Both the position numbers and the translations under genes were made by a program. The notes below the pieces were generated by a model, which saw only the letters and a list, made by a program, of their open reading frames with translations, was not told where the DNA came from and ran no database searches. From Linepithema humile (lineage: Eukaryota; Arthropoda; Insecta; Hymenoptera; Formicidae): DNA of 64,000 nt. How positions within the stretch are numbered: the first letter of the stretch is position 1; the number at the start of each line of letters is the position of its first letter. Below, one piece after another: positions 28,301 to 43,200 of the stretch. The stretch covers positions 9,348,501 through 9,412,500 of the forward strand of contig NC_090129.1 in assembly GCF_040581485.1 (NCBI RefSeq). The letters run 5' to 3'.

Positions 28301-31165
28301 ATTCATGGCCGAGTGAATAAGCTTGTCTGAGTTTAGCCTCCTTTCTCTCGTAACCAGCCGTTTGCTTCGATTCGTTCAGCTTTTTTCCCCAAACAGACCA
28401 AGTAAGTTCAACGTAATAGCAAGCGTTAGAATTCGGTAATCGAACAACGAAACGTCCATAACGTTTGATAGTGTCACGTTCGAGGTGGCACGATTTCTTC
28501 ACGCGATTTTTACATCTATTGAGTTAAACAATCTGGTTCGCGTAAAATTTGCGTACAATATCGATTTTTTTAAAGAAACTATATTAGTACTTGGTTCTTT
28601 TAAATGAATACAATGGAATATAATGGTCATTTCTTTGGCTCAAATCACAGTCCAGAATTTTTACAGACTTGATATACGTTCAATCGAAATTTCCGCTCAA
28701 AAACACATTATAAAAAACCCAGAAACAAATGTCCAAAAAATAGCGCGACTGACACTTGATTTTACTATAATGCTCTGGACTATAAATATCTTTTACGACG
28801 TATGTTCGAAGCTTATCGCCATAAATCCGCCTTCTTGTTTCTTCGAAATATTTTCAGAATCACGGAGAAATCCCGATTTTCTGAACGCGTGGCCACTTTG
28901 ATTTATCGCGGCTATGAACATGCCACGTTCCATATTATCTCTGCGCGAAGAAACGCTCCGGACATAGACCGCAATGAATATGGATCATTTTTGCTCGATC
29001 TCCGCGGCCTGGAACGATCGTACAAGCGTGACGGACGCTCGCGAATCCGATGCGCTCGACTTTGAAGTGACTTTCTCGACGATAATCTACCGTATAATTA
29101 TCGGCCTCGACGTGTTAAAATTGCGCTTACGCAGTTACATGCCGCTGTTTATTCGCGAGATAACATTCTTTACCTCGAATTTATCAAACTATACATGTTG
29201 TACTCGGCGGGCGTAAATAAGCTCGTGATTCAGGTGTGCATTTATATGCCTGGAAAGCGTTTTTCGTAGCGAGAAAACTGGAATCTTCTCACTTTAATTC
29301 GCCAATTTATTACTTTCTCCACATTTATAAGAAGCCGCCCAGACGCGACAATATCTTTTTTTTTTTTCTAAGAAACGTGCCGTTTTACAACGCCAATCAG
29401 AAATTGATTATTCGAGAAAAAATATATGTATATAAAACCTTACGTAATAACACTTAATTACCTTGACATTTGCAAAAAATATACATATAAAATTGTGTTT
29501 CAGTAATGATTCAATAATGATTCAATTCTACAATGATTTAATATTCTATTTATAAATTGCAATCTAATGTATTGTATTTGTACTGGAAATTGCATTCCTC
29601 TTCCATTTGATAATCAAATGACGATATGAGAATATTTCATAATCAATTAACCAAATGCAATTAACCAAATCGCAAAATACTTCACGATAAAACAGATCAA
29701 ATGCATGACAAATTTATTTGAGTAAAAATAATAAAGCAATATTAATCCCGCGCGCATAATTATTCATAATTAGATCACCGCGTGCATCGCGATGAACGGG
29801 ACAATATAACTGACCTAGTTTACGTTCATAGTAATTAAGAGATTAAAAAAAAAAAAAAAAAATCGCGTGTGTTAGCAGCGAAAACATACAGCGCCGAAAA
29901 CTGCTAATTACTCCGGCGAGGAGTTTCACGTTTCGTGGGCGTGGCGCGCGCTGTAAAACGGCTCGTACTTTCCGACGAACGAGGAAGTGTACCAGATGGC
30001 ATGTATCACGTATGCCGGCCACACGCATAATATATATTTTTACACGCCTCGTGCCGATTAACCACTCCTCGCGGTATGGAGACGCGTTCGCGGGTGACAT
30101 CACCGCGTTTATTATCGCAGCAAGCACGAAAGCTCGCCGCAGCGTTACTCATTGCTTTGCTGAAAAATCTCTCTCTCTCTCTCTCTGTCCCTCACGAAAT
30201 GCACGACTATTAATATTCAAAGTGTCAGCCGCATTTTACATAAACATCCGCGGTCGGATCGTAAAACGAAAGTCATTAATCCTCGATAAACTGAGCTAAG
30301 TAAGAACGCGAAATAATATAATGTAAGTTGTAGCAATCGGACAATGCGAATTTATTATCAACTCTGAAACCAACGTGATAATTCGTCTCAGATATAGAAG
30401 TGAAATAATCTTCCGGAAGTGTATTTAATTGCATAAATAAATTTTAATTCTGCTGCAGAAATTTCCGAAATTAGCACTTCAATGTAAAGGACAAAATCAA
30501 ACGCGACTTTTATCACTCGTTTCAGTCGTTTTCGCGATAAGGGAAAATGTTTCCAGTGGGAAAACGAATCGCCCGATATCCTGCCGATTCGTGGAAGCCG
30601 GTAAGACGTAAGATTGCGCAGGTCAGTGCCTCACACGAGGCGAGAGCACCGAGTTTACGATGCTTTGAGCGTCTCGCCATTCCCAACAGAAATCGCACTC
30701 GGAAAAGACAGGGTCGTCGACCTTAGGCGTGTCGCGTCCTAGGACGAGAGAAATGCCTTTCAGCTGTTGAAATCCTTCAAACCGGGAGACTATGCCTAAT
30801 GCCGTGCGCGCGGAGTGCGCGTTCGTATTTTTAGCGCCCGGCCGGAGACATCGCGGTGAAGCGATTTTCAAGAGCGAAGTCTCGCGTTTCTATCTTCTAA
30901 CGATAAATCAAACACGACGCGATATCGCACGTTCTTCCTTCTCCGTCGGCTCTTTGCCCCGAAAACTTAGCGCGCTTGCACAACCCTGCTCTTCCACGCG
31001 CTCTTCTCTCGCGCGTCGCTCGTTTAAAAAAATCAAATTCATCCGGCGAGCGATGCGAGGAATGTCGCCGTGAGTCAGATACGAATGTCCCGCGCTCGCT
31101 CGCACGCTACACTAAAATTGGAACTCGCTGGCGTCATAAGCGTAAAAAGCACGAAGACGCCTCTC

Positions 31166-31221
<56 letters not shown>

Positions 31222-34200
31222 GACTTTGTTTTGCTTTCTGCCGTAATGTCCGATTATATCCGGCTTCGTTAACGCCTTCGTATCTCGACGCGACGAGAGC
31301 GTTAATGATGTCTTACATCGGTTTACATCTTCAAACAGCGAAATTGAAGTCTGGCATCCGACGTGCCATTTAGATTTAAATAGATTCTAATGTCTCCGGA
31401 AGTCTCCAATTCAATTGCCACGATATATAATAATTTCCCTCGAACGCTGTCCAAAAAAAAAATTCGTCGAAGAATTTAAAATCGCCAAAGAATGTAAAAT
31501 AATTGTAATTAAACATGTGTATATAAGAATTACAACAATCTTATCTTTAATAATGCAGCGAGTTCGCAGAGTCCGTTGCTAAGGCAAGATATTGCACGCG
31601 CATGAGAAAACCGACGTTCGCATGGCGCGCGCGCGACGAAAGCCGAAAGGAGGAGCGCGATATCAAGGGATTAAGTCGGACGATCCTTTGGATGATTCAC
31701 CGGATTTGCGGTTGGACTGTGCACCGATAACTGCGAGACGACCGTTGCGGGCGCGATTCTCATGTGACGAAAGCTCGAGAAATTCATTACGCGGGCACAG
31801 CCCGACGAATTTCGCGCGCAATAACGAGGCGGATCTGGAGCTTCTTCAGCTGCGAAAAAAAAAAAAAAAGACGGGGAAAAACGCATCGCGTCGTTCGATC
31901 GCAGCCGTCAGCGTGGATCCGAAGCGCAGAGAGGGAGCGCAGAGAGGGAGCGCCGAGAGTTCTCTCGGTTCACCCGCCGTCGTGGCCTTCGACCGATCTT
32001 TTTGAGGACGAGGTTCGCCAGACCGGTCGTATACACGGTGTGCGTGGGGAAAATAATCACCGTCGATATTTCGCTCGACCTCGCACGATTCTCAGACGTG
32101 CAATAACGATCCCGCCGGTCGGCGCCGCGATTTCTCTCATATCGATTAGCTTCGGCCGTAATTTAATTGACCTCTAACCGACTCACTCTAAGTAACGTCT
32201 GCGAGAACACGGGGGGGAACATTTCATTTCGCCAATGCACCCTTGTAAACGACAAATGTGACACATTCACGTCGATACGCAATCTAAATTTATAACTCTG
32301 GAAAATAATTCTACATCACGGTAGGTGCCGAGTTTAATGAAACAGTCTGAAAAACGAAGAAGATTGAATGCGATAAGGTGAATGGAAACGCAACGAATGG
32401 CACAGATATATTGCCCGGCGAGTACAACACGGGAAGGTAAGTTCGAAATCTTCGACTGCAAAGTTAATTAAAAAATATGTAAAGAGAAGCCCGGCGCGAA
32501 AGACGTATACGTGCCATTAATTAAGGCCACAGCACGATCGATATTACGTAAAGTCGATTCGCGTTAGTGGAGTCTGCTGTTTAAAATCGGAATACGAGGA
32601 GAGAGGGATGGGATGGCATCGGAAGAAACCATTAGCAGATCGAGTACAGCTCGGTAATAAGGCGAAGAACCTGATATAACCCAAATTTCACCTTTCGCGC
32701 GATGCCTCGTGAATGGATGCCCCCTTCCGCACCATGCGTCCCCCCCCCCCCCCCCCCCGTCTCACACCGCTCCCTTTTCCCTGATCCGGAGCCACGCTCG
32801 CCAACGAATCCTTTCGAGACGAAGAAACGCTCCAGGCGTTTCGCTTCAGTAACCGCGGTCTTGGTTCAGCTCCTCCCGGATTCCTTTGTTTAATGCCTTA
32901 TTGCGATATTTTAACGCCGTTGCACTGTTGCCATGCGCCGCGGCACGCCGCGCCGCGCCGTGCCGCGCCGCGTTCTGTTCCGGAGGTTTCAATTAACCGA
33001 AATTAAACGAAACCGGTTTCGTTAAACCGTTTATCACCGCGGAAAGTTGTAACCTGCAATCCGCCGATAAAAGTGAAGTCCCGAAATTCGGTTTTAGCAC
33101 AAAGGTAAATGGCATTTAATCGTCGCGGATTATGACGTCAGAGTTAAATGTCACAGCGATTCCTGCAACTTACGTCCGTGCGAATTATCTTGTGGAATTA
33201 TCACTTCGTTCGTTCGGGGCGGATTTGTCAAATGGATAAATTTCTGCCTTTGAATTCTGTCACGAAATTAATTGAATATATCATGTAGAAACATAATGTA
33301 GAGCGTAAAATGAAATACAGCGACAAGCGTTGTAAGGTTACATTATACGAGAATTAATTTATGTCTGCAAATGATATATGTCGAGCCGGTAACAGAGGTT
33401 CCATTAAAATTTCATATAGAGAATTGTAGAATCGCAACAATTTCGCAAGTCGGAAAAATGTTTTCTGACTGAAATTCGGCATTTGGAGATTCTTGATTAA
33501 CCCGATTATTGCAACAAACTTGGCTGTGATCGGAAAGGAAATATGGATTTGAATAATAAATCGCACATACTGCGGTTGCAGAAGCAGATAGCAACTCAAA
33601 CCGAACGTACAGTTATGCCGTCACCGCGGATTTAACGTTACACGTCGCTGCCTGATTCAGAAGTGTTATTTGAAATATGAAGAGTGTGCGACGAGAGTGT
33701 GCCGGACTATGCGTCGTGTCAACGATGCGTCAGAGCGTGACAGAATCCGCGACGTATTCTGGGATGCTGCGTGACCATCGCTCGCCGCTTTTCCGTGCTG
33801 CGAGCGAGGCTTCTTTCCACACACCGAGAAACGTTGTTGAATCAATTTTAAACGTGTCGCGCAACCGTACGAATCGCCGGCGCAAAGATGAGAAACCTGC
33901 GCGCGCGTATCCGTGGACGCTTTCCCGAATTAACAATTATGGGAACGCGAAGAGCGAGGATTCTTAGCGCTGTACACGCTGCGTTCTCTCCACCGAAGTT
34001 TCACCGCGCCGCACAAGTTTCTTCGCATTTTTGAGATCCGCGACTAAATAACGTCTTAAAAAGCTAATTTCCTTCCGCGACCCCTCATTTTTAATTGCTC
34101 ATAATTTTAAAGAATCTACTAAGGTCTCAAGATTTTTTAAAAGAAAATTTGAATTTCTCCAAAAATTTGTTAAAGAAAAAAATAGCACAAGATTTACGCG

Positions 34201-37200
34201 ACAAGGAAGATTAAGATGTTCTATCAAACTATCCATACATATCGTAAATTAGGATACATGTGTAACATGTGTTTCGCTCTATCCAGTAATAAATTTCATC
34301 AGGATTTGAGGAATTAACTTAAAGTCAATAAGTCCACCCAAGTCGTTGTCTATCATTCACGATCGTCTGAAATAAGCGATTTCCTAGAAACGATAAAATA
34401 GATATCGAGAGTAAAACTTTTACAATCGATAGATTAACGGCGTAAGTTGATTTATTACAAGATTTATTATAAGATATCGTAACGCCCATTTCTAAAAAAT
34501 CATATACCGATCATCACGCGATTCTAAGTGGAATCGAAGCAATAACCAACTTTGATTAACGAACAATAATATCTCAGAACCGCCGGATGTTCTTCATTAA
34601 GTCGCAGTTTCTTTCGCTAAATTTTTTCTTGGCAAAAATGCTGAATAAGACGATCATTTATGGATTCTTCCTAATTTTTAATACATCGATATACAATTTC
34701 GCTCGCACAATCCTTCATTTTCAGTTGCTTATAATTGAGAAAAAAAGCTGCTAATGTTTCCACACATTTTTTCCGAATTTCTTCAAAAATGTTTTTAGGC
34801 GGAGAAAAAAAATTAGCATAAGCTTTACGTAATTTTCAAATTCTTTCGCATAAAGCGCGGAAGGAAGATTGCATCGGCGCGGCGGATGGCGATGATAATC
34901 GTGCACTTCCTAACGGATAGGCATATTTTCGCGGACGGCAGTGTACGGTAGTTTTCGCGAGTGGGGAGAGATTTCCGGACTCCTTTCGATGAATGCACGC
35001 GGGTGCCAGAGCATGCCGTTGGGAAAATGTCTCTCGCGCGACGATAATGTCGTCCGATTATTCCGATTGCTTAGATCTTTTTTTTTTTTCGTCTGACTTT
35101 CAGAAGAGTACAAATCGGTGCATCGCCTTATACGTGTTTAATTGCGATTTCTATTCTCGGCGCGCGCGCGCTCGAGCGCAATTGCGGGATGCCGATGTCC
35201 ATGATCGGCGAGTACTAACTTTAAAGCAACGTCAGACGCGGCGACGGAACCTCGATATCAATTACGAAGATCTTCATAATTGAATAAGAGCGCGAGGTAG
35301 CTGAAAACGTCAGACAGCTGGGATGACATAATAATCTCCGAGCGATAAAAAAAATAAATAGAAACAAGTATGATATAAAATCATTAAAGTTTTCTTTTAG
35401 TTGTGAAATGATTAAGAAATTAGTTACAAATTTCATTATTGAAAACTCACACACACACACACACACATTTCACACATTATTTACTCAAAGATTTCAACTA
35501 AAATCGTCTCGTTTAGCATTTTTGCTAAGAACAAATTTAGCGAATGAAACTGCGATTTAATGGACATCTGACAGTTCCGAGACATTATTGTTCGTTAATC
35601 AAAGTCGGTTGTTGTTTCGATTCCACCTAGAATCGCGTGAAGCAAATGACTTTTTAGAAATGGCATTGAGAATACATCCTATGATAAATGAATTTAAACC
35701 GTTAATCTATCAATTATAAATTTTCTACTCTCGACATCTATTTCATCGTTTCTTCCTAAACAAAAGTAGGATAATCCACCTATTATTTTCGTGGATCAAT
35801 CGATTGTGGGCGGTCTGCGACTTACCGTGGAAGAACTTATACGAAGCCAATTAGGCGGACTCCCAATACTCTCGCCGAGATCCTCCTCCTTGGAAACACT
35901 ATGAATCACTGTGAATCACTGAGTCACCAACTGAGACGCGAGACGCGAGGCTTAAGTCGCGACGCGAAAAATCAATCGAAGGGAAAACGTGCCGGGGTAC
36001 AGACGACGGGAGAAAGATAGAGAAAGAAAGAGAGAAAAGGAGAGAGAGAGAGAGACGGCCGACCGTGCAGACGGATGACGAGCGAGCGAATGATCGGAGG
36101 AGGAGGCCGCCAGGCATCGACTTGCTCGCCCGAGGACGAAGGAAGAGGCGAGTCGCGTTTTACATTCGGCAGACCTCCCTTCTGTACCGTAGAAAAACCG
36201 CGAGGCGTAACAACTGCTGGCAAGAAGATGTTACAAGATGTTCTGTCCCTGAGACAGTGCCTTGCATTGAGACGAAGAAGAGGATTCGAGATTATTTTGC
36301 GAAATACGCAGCCTTAAAAAGAAAGGATTTTGTTGAAAGAGTCTTTTATATTTAGAAAAAAATATTATTCCTGCAATAACGATAGCACAGTTATTGAAAT
36401 CTTGCGATTGTCTAATTAATCGAAATCTTTTCTTTCAACTGTCATTTTTCAATATTGACCGAAAAGTGTAAAAAACAAAGATTTAAAGAATTAAATCCCA
36501 TTGCACAGCCACTCAATCAGCTAGCTCGCGAACCTAACCTTTCTTCTTCCCTCGCGAAAAATGATAAAAACAAAAAGCAGCTCACGTCAGCTGCTCCTGT
36601 ACGAAATTGTGGCAATTTCTCGCTCACCTGCTGCCTCAGCTGTTCCTTATTCTCTTCCCGCTTTCTTACATCGCAAAAAAAGTAGTTCAACCTATGCGAG
36701 AAACGAATCGGGTAAACAATGGGACTATCAAAGTGTAATCTTGCTGCTGCGCGCGGTGATTTCATCTCAACCCTGATCTCTCGGCGTGTTCCTGTCGTCA
36801 GGAAGGTCAGCCGATCGTCAAGAGGCCGCGCACCGTCGCGAAACGCTGCTACGCAAATTTCGTGTCGCGTCTACGTCCCGGAAATCGAGGAAACAGAGCG
36901 CGACAAATAAAGGCCACGAGGAGAGACTGGATATTACAAAGAGATTCGTCTTTTCTAGCACAAATTCCCCGACGAAACAACGTCGTTTTCCCCTACTTTC
37001 TCGAGTATCGTCGTATCGTCGTAGCGTTACGAACGATACGATGATGGAAGTAATTCGGCTTGGATTTCCTGCATGAGCACACGCTTACTGCGTTTTAAAT
37101 TGTACAGTATCGATCGACATACGAGTACGAATGCGTCGCGTATTTATCGCACGGCGATATTTGATCGATTTATTGTTCGCCACACTTCTAAATAAGAAAT

Positions 37201-40200
37201 TTCTCTCTTGTAAGAAACCTAATACTTTGTCATTTACGAGAGTTTTATCATAAAAAATGCCGCAATTTGGCAAAAAATCCTCATTTTTTTAATTTTATAA
37301 ATTACCAAAAGTAGTAATGACAAGATCATTTATTTCTTTCCTAAGACTCTCTCATTTTAAATGTTTAACAACATATTAAGCAGAACGTTTGAAAAATTAT
37401 TTAGTTCATAAAGTATCTCAGTGTATTTCATTCATAATTTATCACCGCTTTCTTTCAAACACATTAAAACGAGAAATCCCACAATTAAATAAGCATTCAT
37501 AAATAACACAAAACAAGATACTTAATTTAATCCCCAAAAAATGGATGCTACAAGACACGATGTTAAGGATTAATGCAGCCTACGAGCTTTGCGATTATTA
37601 AGCATGCTCACGAGGCTAATAATTACGCTTACTACTTACTGCTAGAGAAAGAAAAAAAAATGTACTTACGCGGATTTTGCAGCACCTGTCTGTAAACACG
37701 GAGCGCCGCGGTCCTCGGGTCCACGAAGTCCCACAATCCGTCGCAGGCGATTATGAGAAAATCCTCGGCTCCGTCCAGCGGCACGCATCGGATCTCAGGC
37801 TCGCCGCTGATGTACGGTTTGTACGAGACATCGCCTGGGAAAGAACGATAGCACCGCTGTTAAAGAGGCACACAGGCGCGCGTAACGCGCGGCACGCGGC
37901 GGCGAGCGCTAAGAAGCGCGAACGCGAAAAGCGTAAAGGAATGTTCAATTCCGAAAGTACGCGATTAAGATTGACGTCGAAGTAACTGTTACGGTTTATA
38001 CCATCGGCGCAAGGCTGTAATTCAGACATTTTACACGTGAAAAACACGCCACGCGGCGGACAATTAACTATAATTAACTGTTTAATGAATAGCGCGGCTA
38101 ATTTAAATAACGACGCCGCGGTGCAACACCGCCGCGCTTCCGGTTATTATGAATCTGAACGCCGCTTTTTCTTCCTAGTCTTCACGAAACTACACAGAGC
38201 ACACGGCGTCGTTAATGTATTTTTATCATGTAAAGTTTTACCGAATTTAGGGCGTCCTTAGTTTCATGACAGTTAATCAAAATCCTAGACTTTTAACTAA
38301 TTGATTAATTAATTTCATAAACTATGAACTGTTTTATAATATAAAATTGTCTAAAAATTACACATAATATTATATAAAGTAACAACGAAATTTCTCTTTC
38401 ATTTAGAAACCTTTTTTGCATCAATATCGCCGAGAACGAGCTTTGCTTAATTAAATTCTCTGGAAAATAGAAAGCGAGTAATTACGCCCAAGTTATTTCA
38501 TTCACACGGTTAACAGAATAGAATTTTATATGACGCAACTTGATAAAGATAAATAGATTAACAGCTCCAAGTTTTCTTCTCGGCGCTTCTATGCATCTAT
38601 GTAAAGGTGGAAGCAGAAATAACCTTTTAATTATTCCGAACATGCGATTGTGCGAGAGCCACTCGGCAGAGCGCACCCGGAGCGTAACTGCACGTACTAT
38701 TGTGTCAGCGGGCAAACGGAACCAACAGGATACCCGACACGCGGCCAGAATTTTTTCTCTTTCTTTTTTCACCTCGTCGGCTTAAGCCGTAGTTGGGCAC
38801 CCGGCGGCGCCCGTCCTTACTTGGCTCCTTTACGAACGCGATCCGCGTTCCGAATATTCGAGCAATAAATTACTTTCAATCGAGAATCAAACCTGATATC
38901 GATGATTCTAATCTTTCATGCTATAAATACCAGAAAAATGCGTTTTCGATATCAGAAACAAACATAAAAATCATTTTCATTCGATTGATTCGATAAATTT
39001 CAAACTCATTTCCTTTCCAAATACACAATCAAATGTGTTAATATGAATTTTAGTAAATACAAATGTGAACATCAAAAATATCCCTTTTTTGTACCAAAGT
39101 TGTAAAAAATATGGAAATTGAAAACACTTCTGTGTGAAGCGTTCAATATACAATCGTGGTCTTTTCCACATTTTTCTGCAACTATTGTACGCAGAATAAG
39201 AAAATTACCTTTGAATCTCCAAATATAATTTTAAGGACACGCTAAGCTCTGAGTGGATATCTTGCTTTCATACACTTCGTACTTTCTGTGGGGTTATGAG
39301 CAATGTACGAATTGCTTATTCATACTAACTACATGATCGACTGTGTCACTGTCTCCATCTATACATTAATTCTGTACTGTGTCGTCTTTTGTCTGTGTTG
39401 CCTTCAACACAGCGACTGGCCGATAAATTGCTCTAAATAATAATAAAATCTCCATAAAAAAATCTGGTATCTTCAAAAACGTGTTTTCTGTGGCCAACAA
39501 TTATCTAATCAGGGAGGAGCCTAAAAGCAGTCAAATTCCAAAGCATTTTATGAAAATAATTACTGATTCATTTCAATATCGCTATCTGCATTCCTTTTAA
39601 AATTAGTATAACTTTGACACTACTGATAAACAAATTGTAGATCAGAAAATATAAGAATATAAAATATATACGGGATATAATAAATAATAAGATACAATAT
39701 AGTTCTAATTCTAAAATCAAGACAGGTGTTTTCACCGGTATACAAAAATAAATAAATTTAAGAAATTAATAGATCAATTTCAAATAAATAATACATTAAT
39801 AAATTAACAACATTTGAAATGACCATTCTTAGATTTCGCTGTAGTCTAAACGTTTCATCGTTTCGTAATAAAAATGTATATATTTTACGACGACTTACCG
39901 ATCGCACGAGATATGCTTAGGAATCCGTTCACTCGCAAGACTCCCATACAATGAACGAGAACGCCTCCCAGGTTCTGAATCCGTTCGCATTCATCCTGAA
40001 AAAAGAAAAATAGATCATACAGTAAATAGAACACATCGTACCTTGTCTCGCGTCAATCTTGCGCGCTGTCAATAAAGATGATAACGTATACTATAGACGT
40101 TAAAGGTGTGTCGATACTTCGATACTCTCGTCTGAATTCATATTCGTGCGTCTCAATTGTTTGCGATTACAAAGAATGCCAACGACAGCGCAAAATTGCC

Positions 40201-43200
40201 AGTTTAAGAATAGAATCGCTCTTTCTCGTTAAACATGACTGTTCTCGGAACGCAGATCGACAGCGACAGAAGATTGCTGGACTTCAAAAATTACGAGGAA
40301 TATCTAGACTCGCTGGTGAGCCCCGCAGATATCTGCTATCTGCGGAGCAGCAAAACCGCGCGCCAACTAGCCGAACTCGGTTATCGCTGCACCGGCGAGA
40401 TTCTGAACGAGGAGAGCTTCTACCGCCGCCTGCGAATCGTGAAAGATTTATTATTACCCGTTCATCGGCCTTACGTGCTCACGTCGGAATTCGTAAGACC
40501 CGACAGTAAATTGATGGAGGAGCTGGCCCTGCGCGAACGCCCGAATAGATTGGGCATTTTGTCGACTATCGTGTTCCTCCGTCGCTTCATCGAGAAATTA
40601 CAATTCGAAGAATCGGCTTATATCGATTTCGGCGATCGACTCAAGTCGGAAGATTGGCTGTCGTATTATCGAGGGGAGAAAAAATTGACGCCGCGCAAGA
40701 GAGATCTCGCGTACTATCACTGGCGAACGGGAAGGACGCACCTGAACGAAACGCGTAATTATATACCGATCATAGATCCCGAACGCGGCCTGTTGTTTAA
40801 AAATATTCACGACAGACAGATGATCACGGTCGATCCGGCTGCCGCGTCACCCGGCGTGCACACAACGCGAATACGGATACGTTGCCCGTTTTACGAACAT
40901 GTAATATTATACGACCATGTAAATAGAAGCAAAATTGTCAAAAAATAAAGACACAGTATTCGACATTATATTACGCGATAACCAGATTTTTAAATCGCAG
41001 AAAACAGTATCATTTAAATTTCTGTGGTCTTCTTACGTTCTAAGAAAAAGAAATATAATAGCGACGGTCAAAAATTATTTTTAATAAACATTATATTTGT
41101 ATAGAAATTAATGTTAACCAGTTAAAACAATATTTTACTTTTGTTTTAATTTATTAGCAAATAAAATGAAAAATTTATTCGTAATTAAGATTACAAATGT
41201 TCGATTAAATTAGTTTTATATCAAGAATTATGGCATTTGGATGTAAGTATGTTATTTGATTCTATTAAAAAAAAATGAAAGAAATAAGGAATCGAGATTA
41301 CTTACTTCTCGCGTGGGTCGATGAGGATTCACCAATTGTTTCACATTGCCACATGTGACCAATGAAGCCATGGAGTCGCCGACCCAAGCGATATATAATT
41401 TCTTATTTAGCACCAGCACGCACACCGCGGTAGTTCCGCCATTCAATTTCTGTAATAGATAACAATTGATAAAGTTATCAAGGAGAGATGGATAATTTAT
41501 ATGGAACGAGGCACATTTATGGCACTGTGCGCGAAGGATATTTTTACCTGTGTACTCGATTTCGCTATAAATTGTGCGTCCGTGGTGAGGAAGGCATCGC
41601 GCAGCGCGCGTTCCGGATCCGTGGGATAGTATACGCTCTCGGCCAAATACTGATGCAAATGCGTTGCGCAATACGCCGCCGCATCCTGACCGCCGTGGCC
41701 GTCGAACACGGCATAGTAATTCGCTATCGTATCATCCTGCAATGCATGGCATTATGTGTTACATGCTCGCATAATTAAGCTTCACTTAAGTAGTGCAATG
41801 TTATCGATTTGAATAAATTCTGAATTCCATTACCAATCAATCTTTATCGGAACTAATGCGTTGTCTTAACAAAATTGCTCCAGCATCATACATTAATTCG
41901 CTTATTAATTAGATTATTTGTGAATCTCCAGCGAGATCTGTACCTGAATATTAAAAATAGTGTGCAAATCGTGCAGGACTACGTGTCGGTCTTCCATTTT
42001 TCTCCTGGCATTTCTAGTAGCACCGACTGACACTTGCTGCGTCGGCGAAGGCGGTGGTAGGAGCGCCAGCCTGCTGTTATCTAAATATCGTCTGCAGATC
42101 TCATTCACCGAGTTCGTGATGGCTTGCATGAGTTTCAAAGGCGCGTACGCTACAGAACAAAAATCAGTCGAATGAAAATATTGGATATAACTTATTAATT
42201 AATTTATAAATTCGATCGAGCCGTTTATTTCAAACGTAAATCTTTTCTCAAAAATCTTCACATTTTTATAAGCCTACATAAAGCGTTGCGGCTGAAATAT
42301 TCTCGCCGCTTAGATACTCTCGATATTAGGACAATGTAGGCAGAATTAAAATATTATCGATTTGAAGAATCACACAGGAAGAAAATTAGGTCGTAGGATC
42401 TCGGCGACAAGATTCGTCTGATTTTGATAAATAATGACGATGGCAACCGGCCAAGAATAGAAGAACGATAAGAATTCGGAGTTCTTTTCGCTGACAAGTC
42501 AGAAAAGCTGAGATATATAAACTTTCCACGCGCCCAGATATTCAGACTCGCGAATAAAGACATATATATTTCTTTATATTTAGCAGTCTTATTTTTTGTA
42601 TTACATCACTTCTTTCTTATTTAATCTCTACACATTTAATACTATTTGATAAATATTCATTATTAATCCTATGAAAATAATATTTAGCTTGTATTGCAGT
42701 TGTAAAATAAACGGCTTGTATTTCATATCTCTGGCGAATATTTCTTGTGAACGTGTAAAAACTTACTCTTTTCTTGCTGCCTCAATCCGCAAATTTCCGG
42801 TTGTTTCTTACATGTTGATTTGATCGCTTGTATTACGAGATGTACGATATACGACTGCAAGCTCGGTGGGCAGTATCTGAAATCAACCGCACGTTTATCA
42901 TCTCTCTTACTTCTCAGAAGTATTATGAAGCCTACGGAATATTGCGAGATGCTTGGACAAATTATTCAGAATATTTTTTAACGTGCAGAAATTTTCAATG
43001 ATAATTTTATAATAATTATAAGTAATTAAAAGTGAGACTTTTATCGAATTAAATTTTCAAAATGAGAAACAATAACATAAAATATTATTCCATATTTTCT
43101 GGGTCCTTGAAATCTTATTCTACTTTTTTCTGTGTTATATTACGCTTTCTGTGTTTAAAACAAAAATAAGTAGATATCCAAAGTTCGAAAAGAAAGAAGA

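Larger units (their letters stand above)
17726..37669 (-). other. 19.9-kb intron 7 of the PP2C gene
   Basis: It is bounded by GTAAGT at 37669 and CAG at 17726 on the minus strand. AT-rich DNA alternates with CpG-rich islands (about 19100-19500, 23360-23990, 26270-26590, 30600-31080, 31590-32160). These islands hold long open frames on both strands, but the frames have arginine-rich shuffled composition, lack splice support and resemble no family I know. Microsatellites, a long inverted-repeat pair at 34.4/35.7 kb and several TGACTCA sites are listed separately. No coding exon or RNA gene could be supported. Confidence 0.6.
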
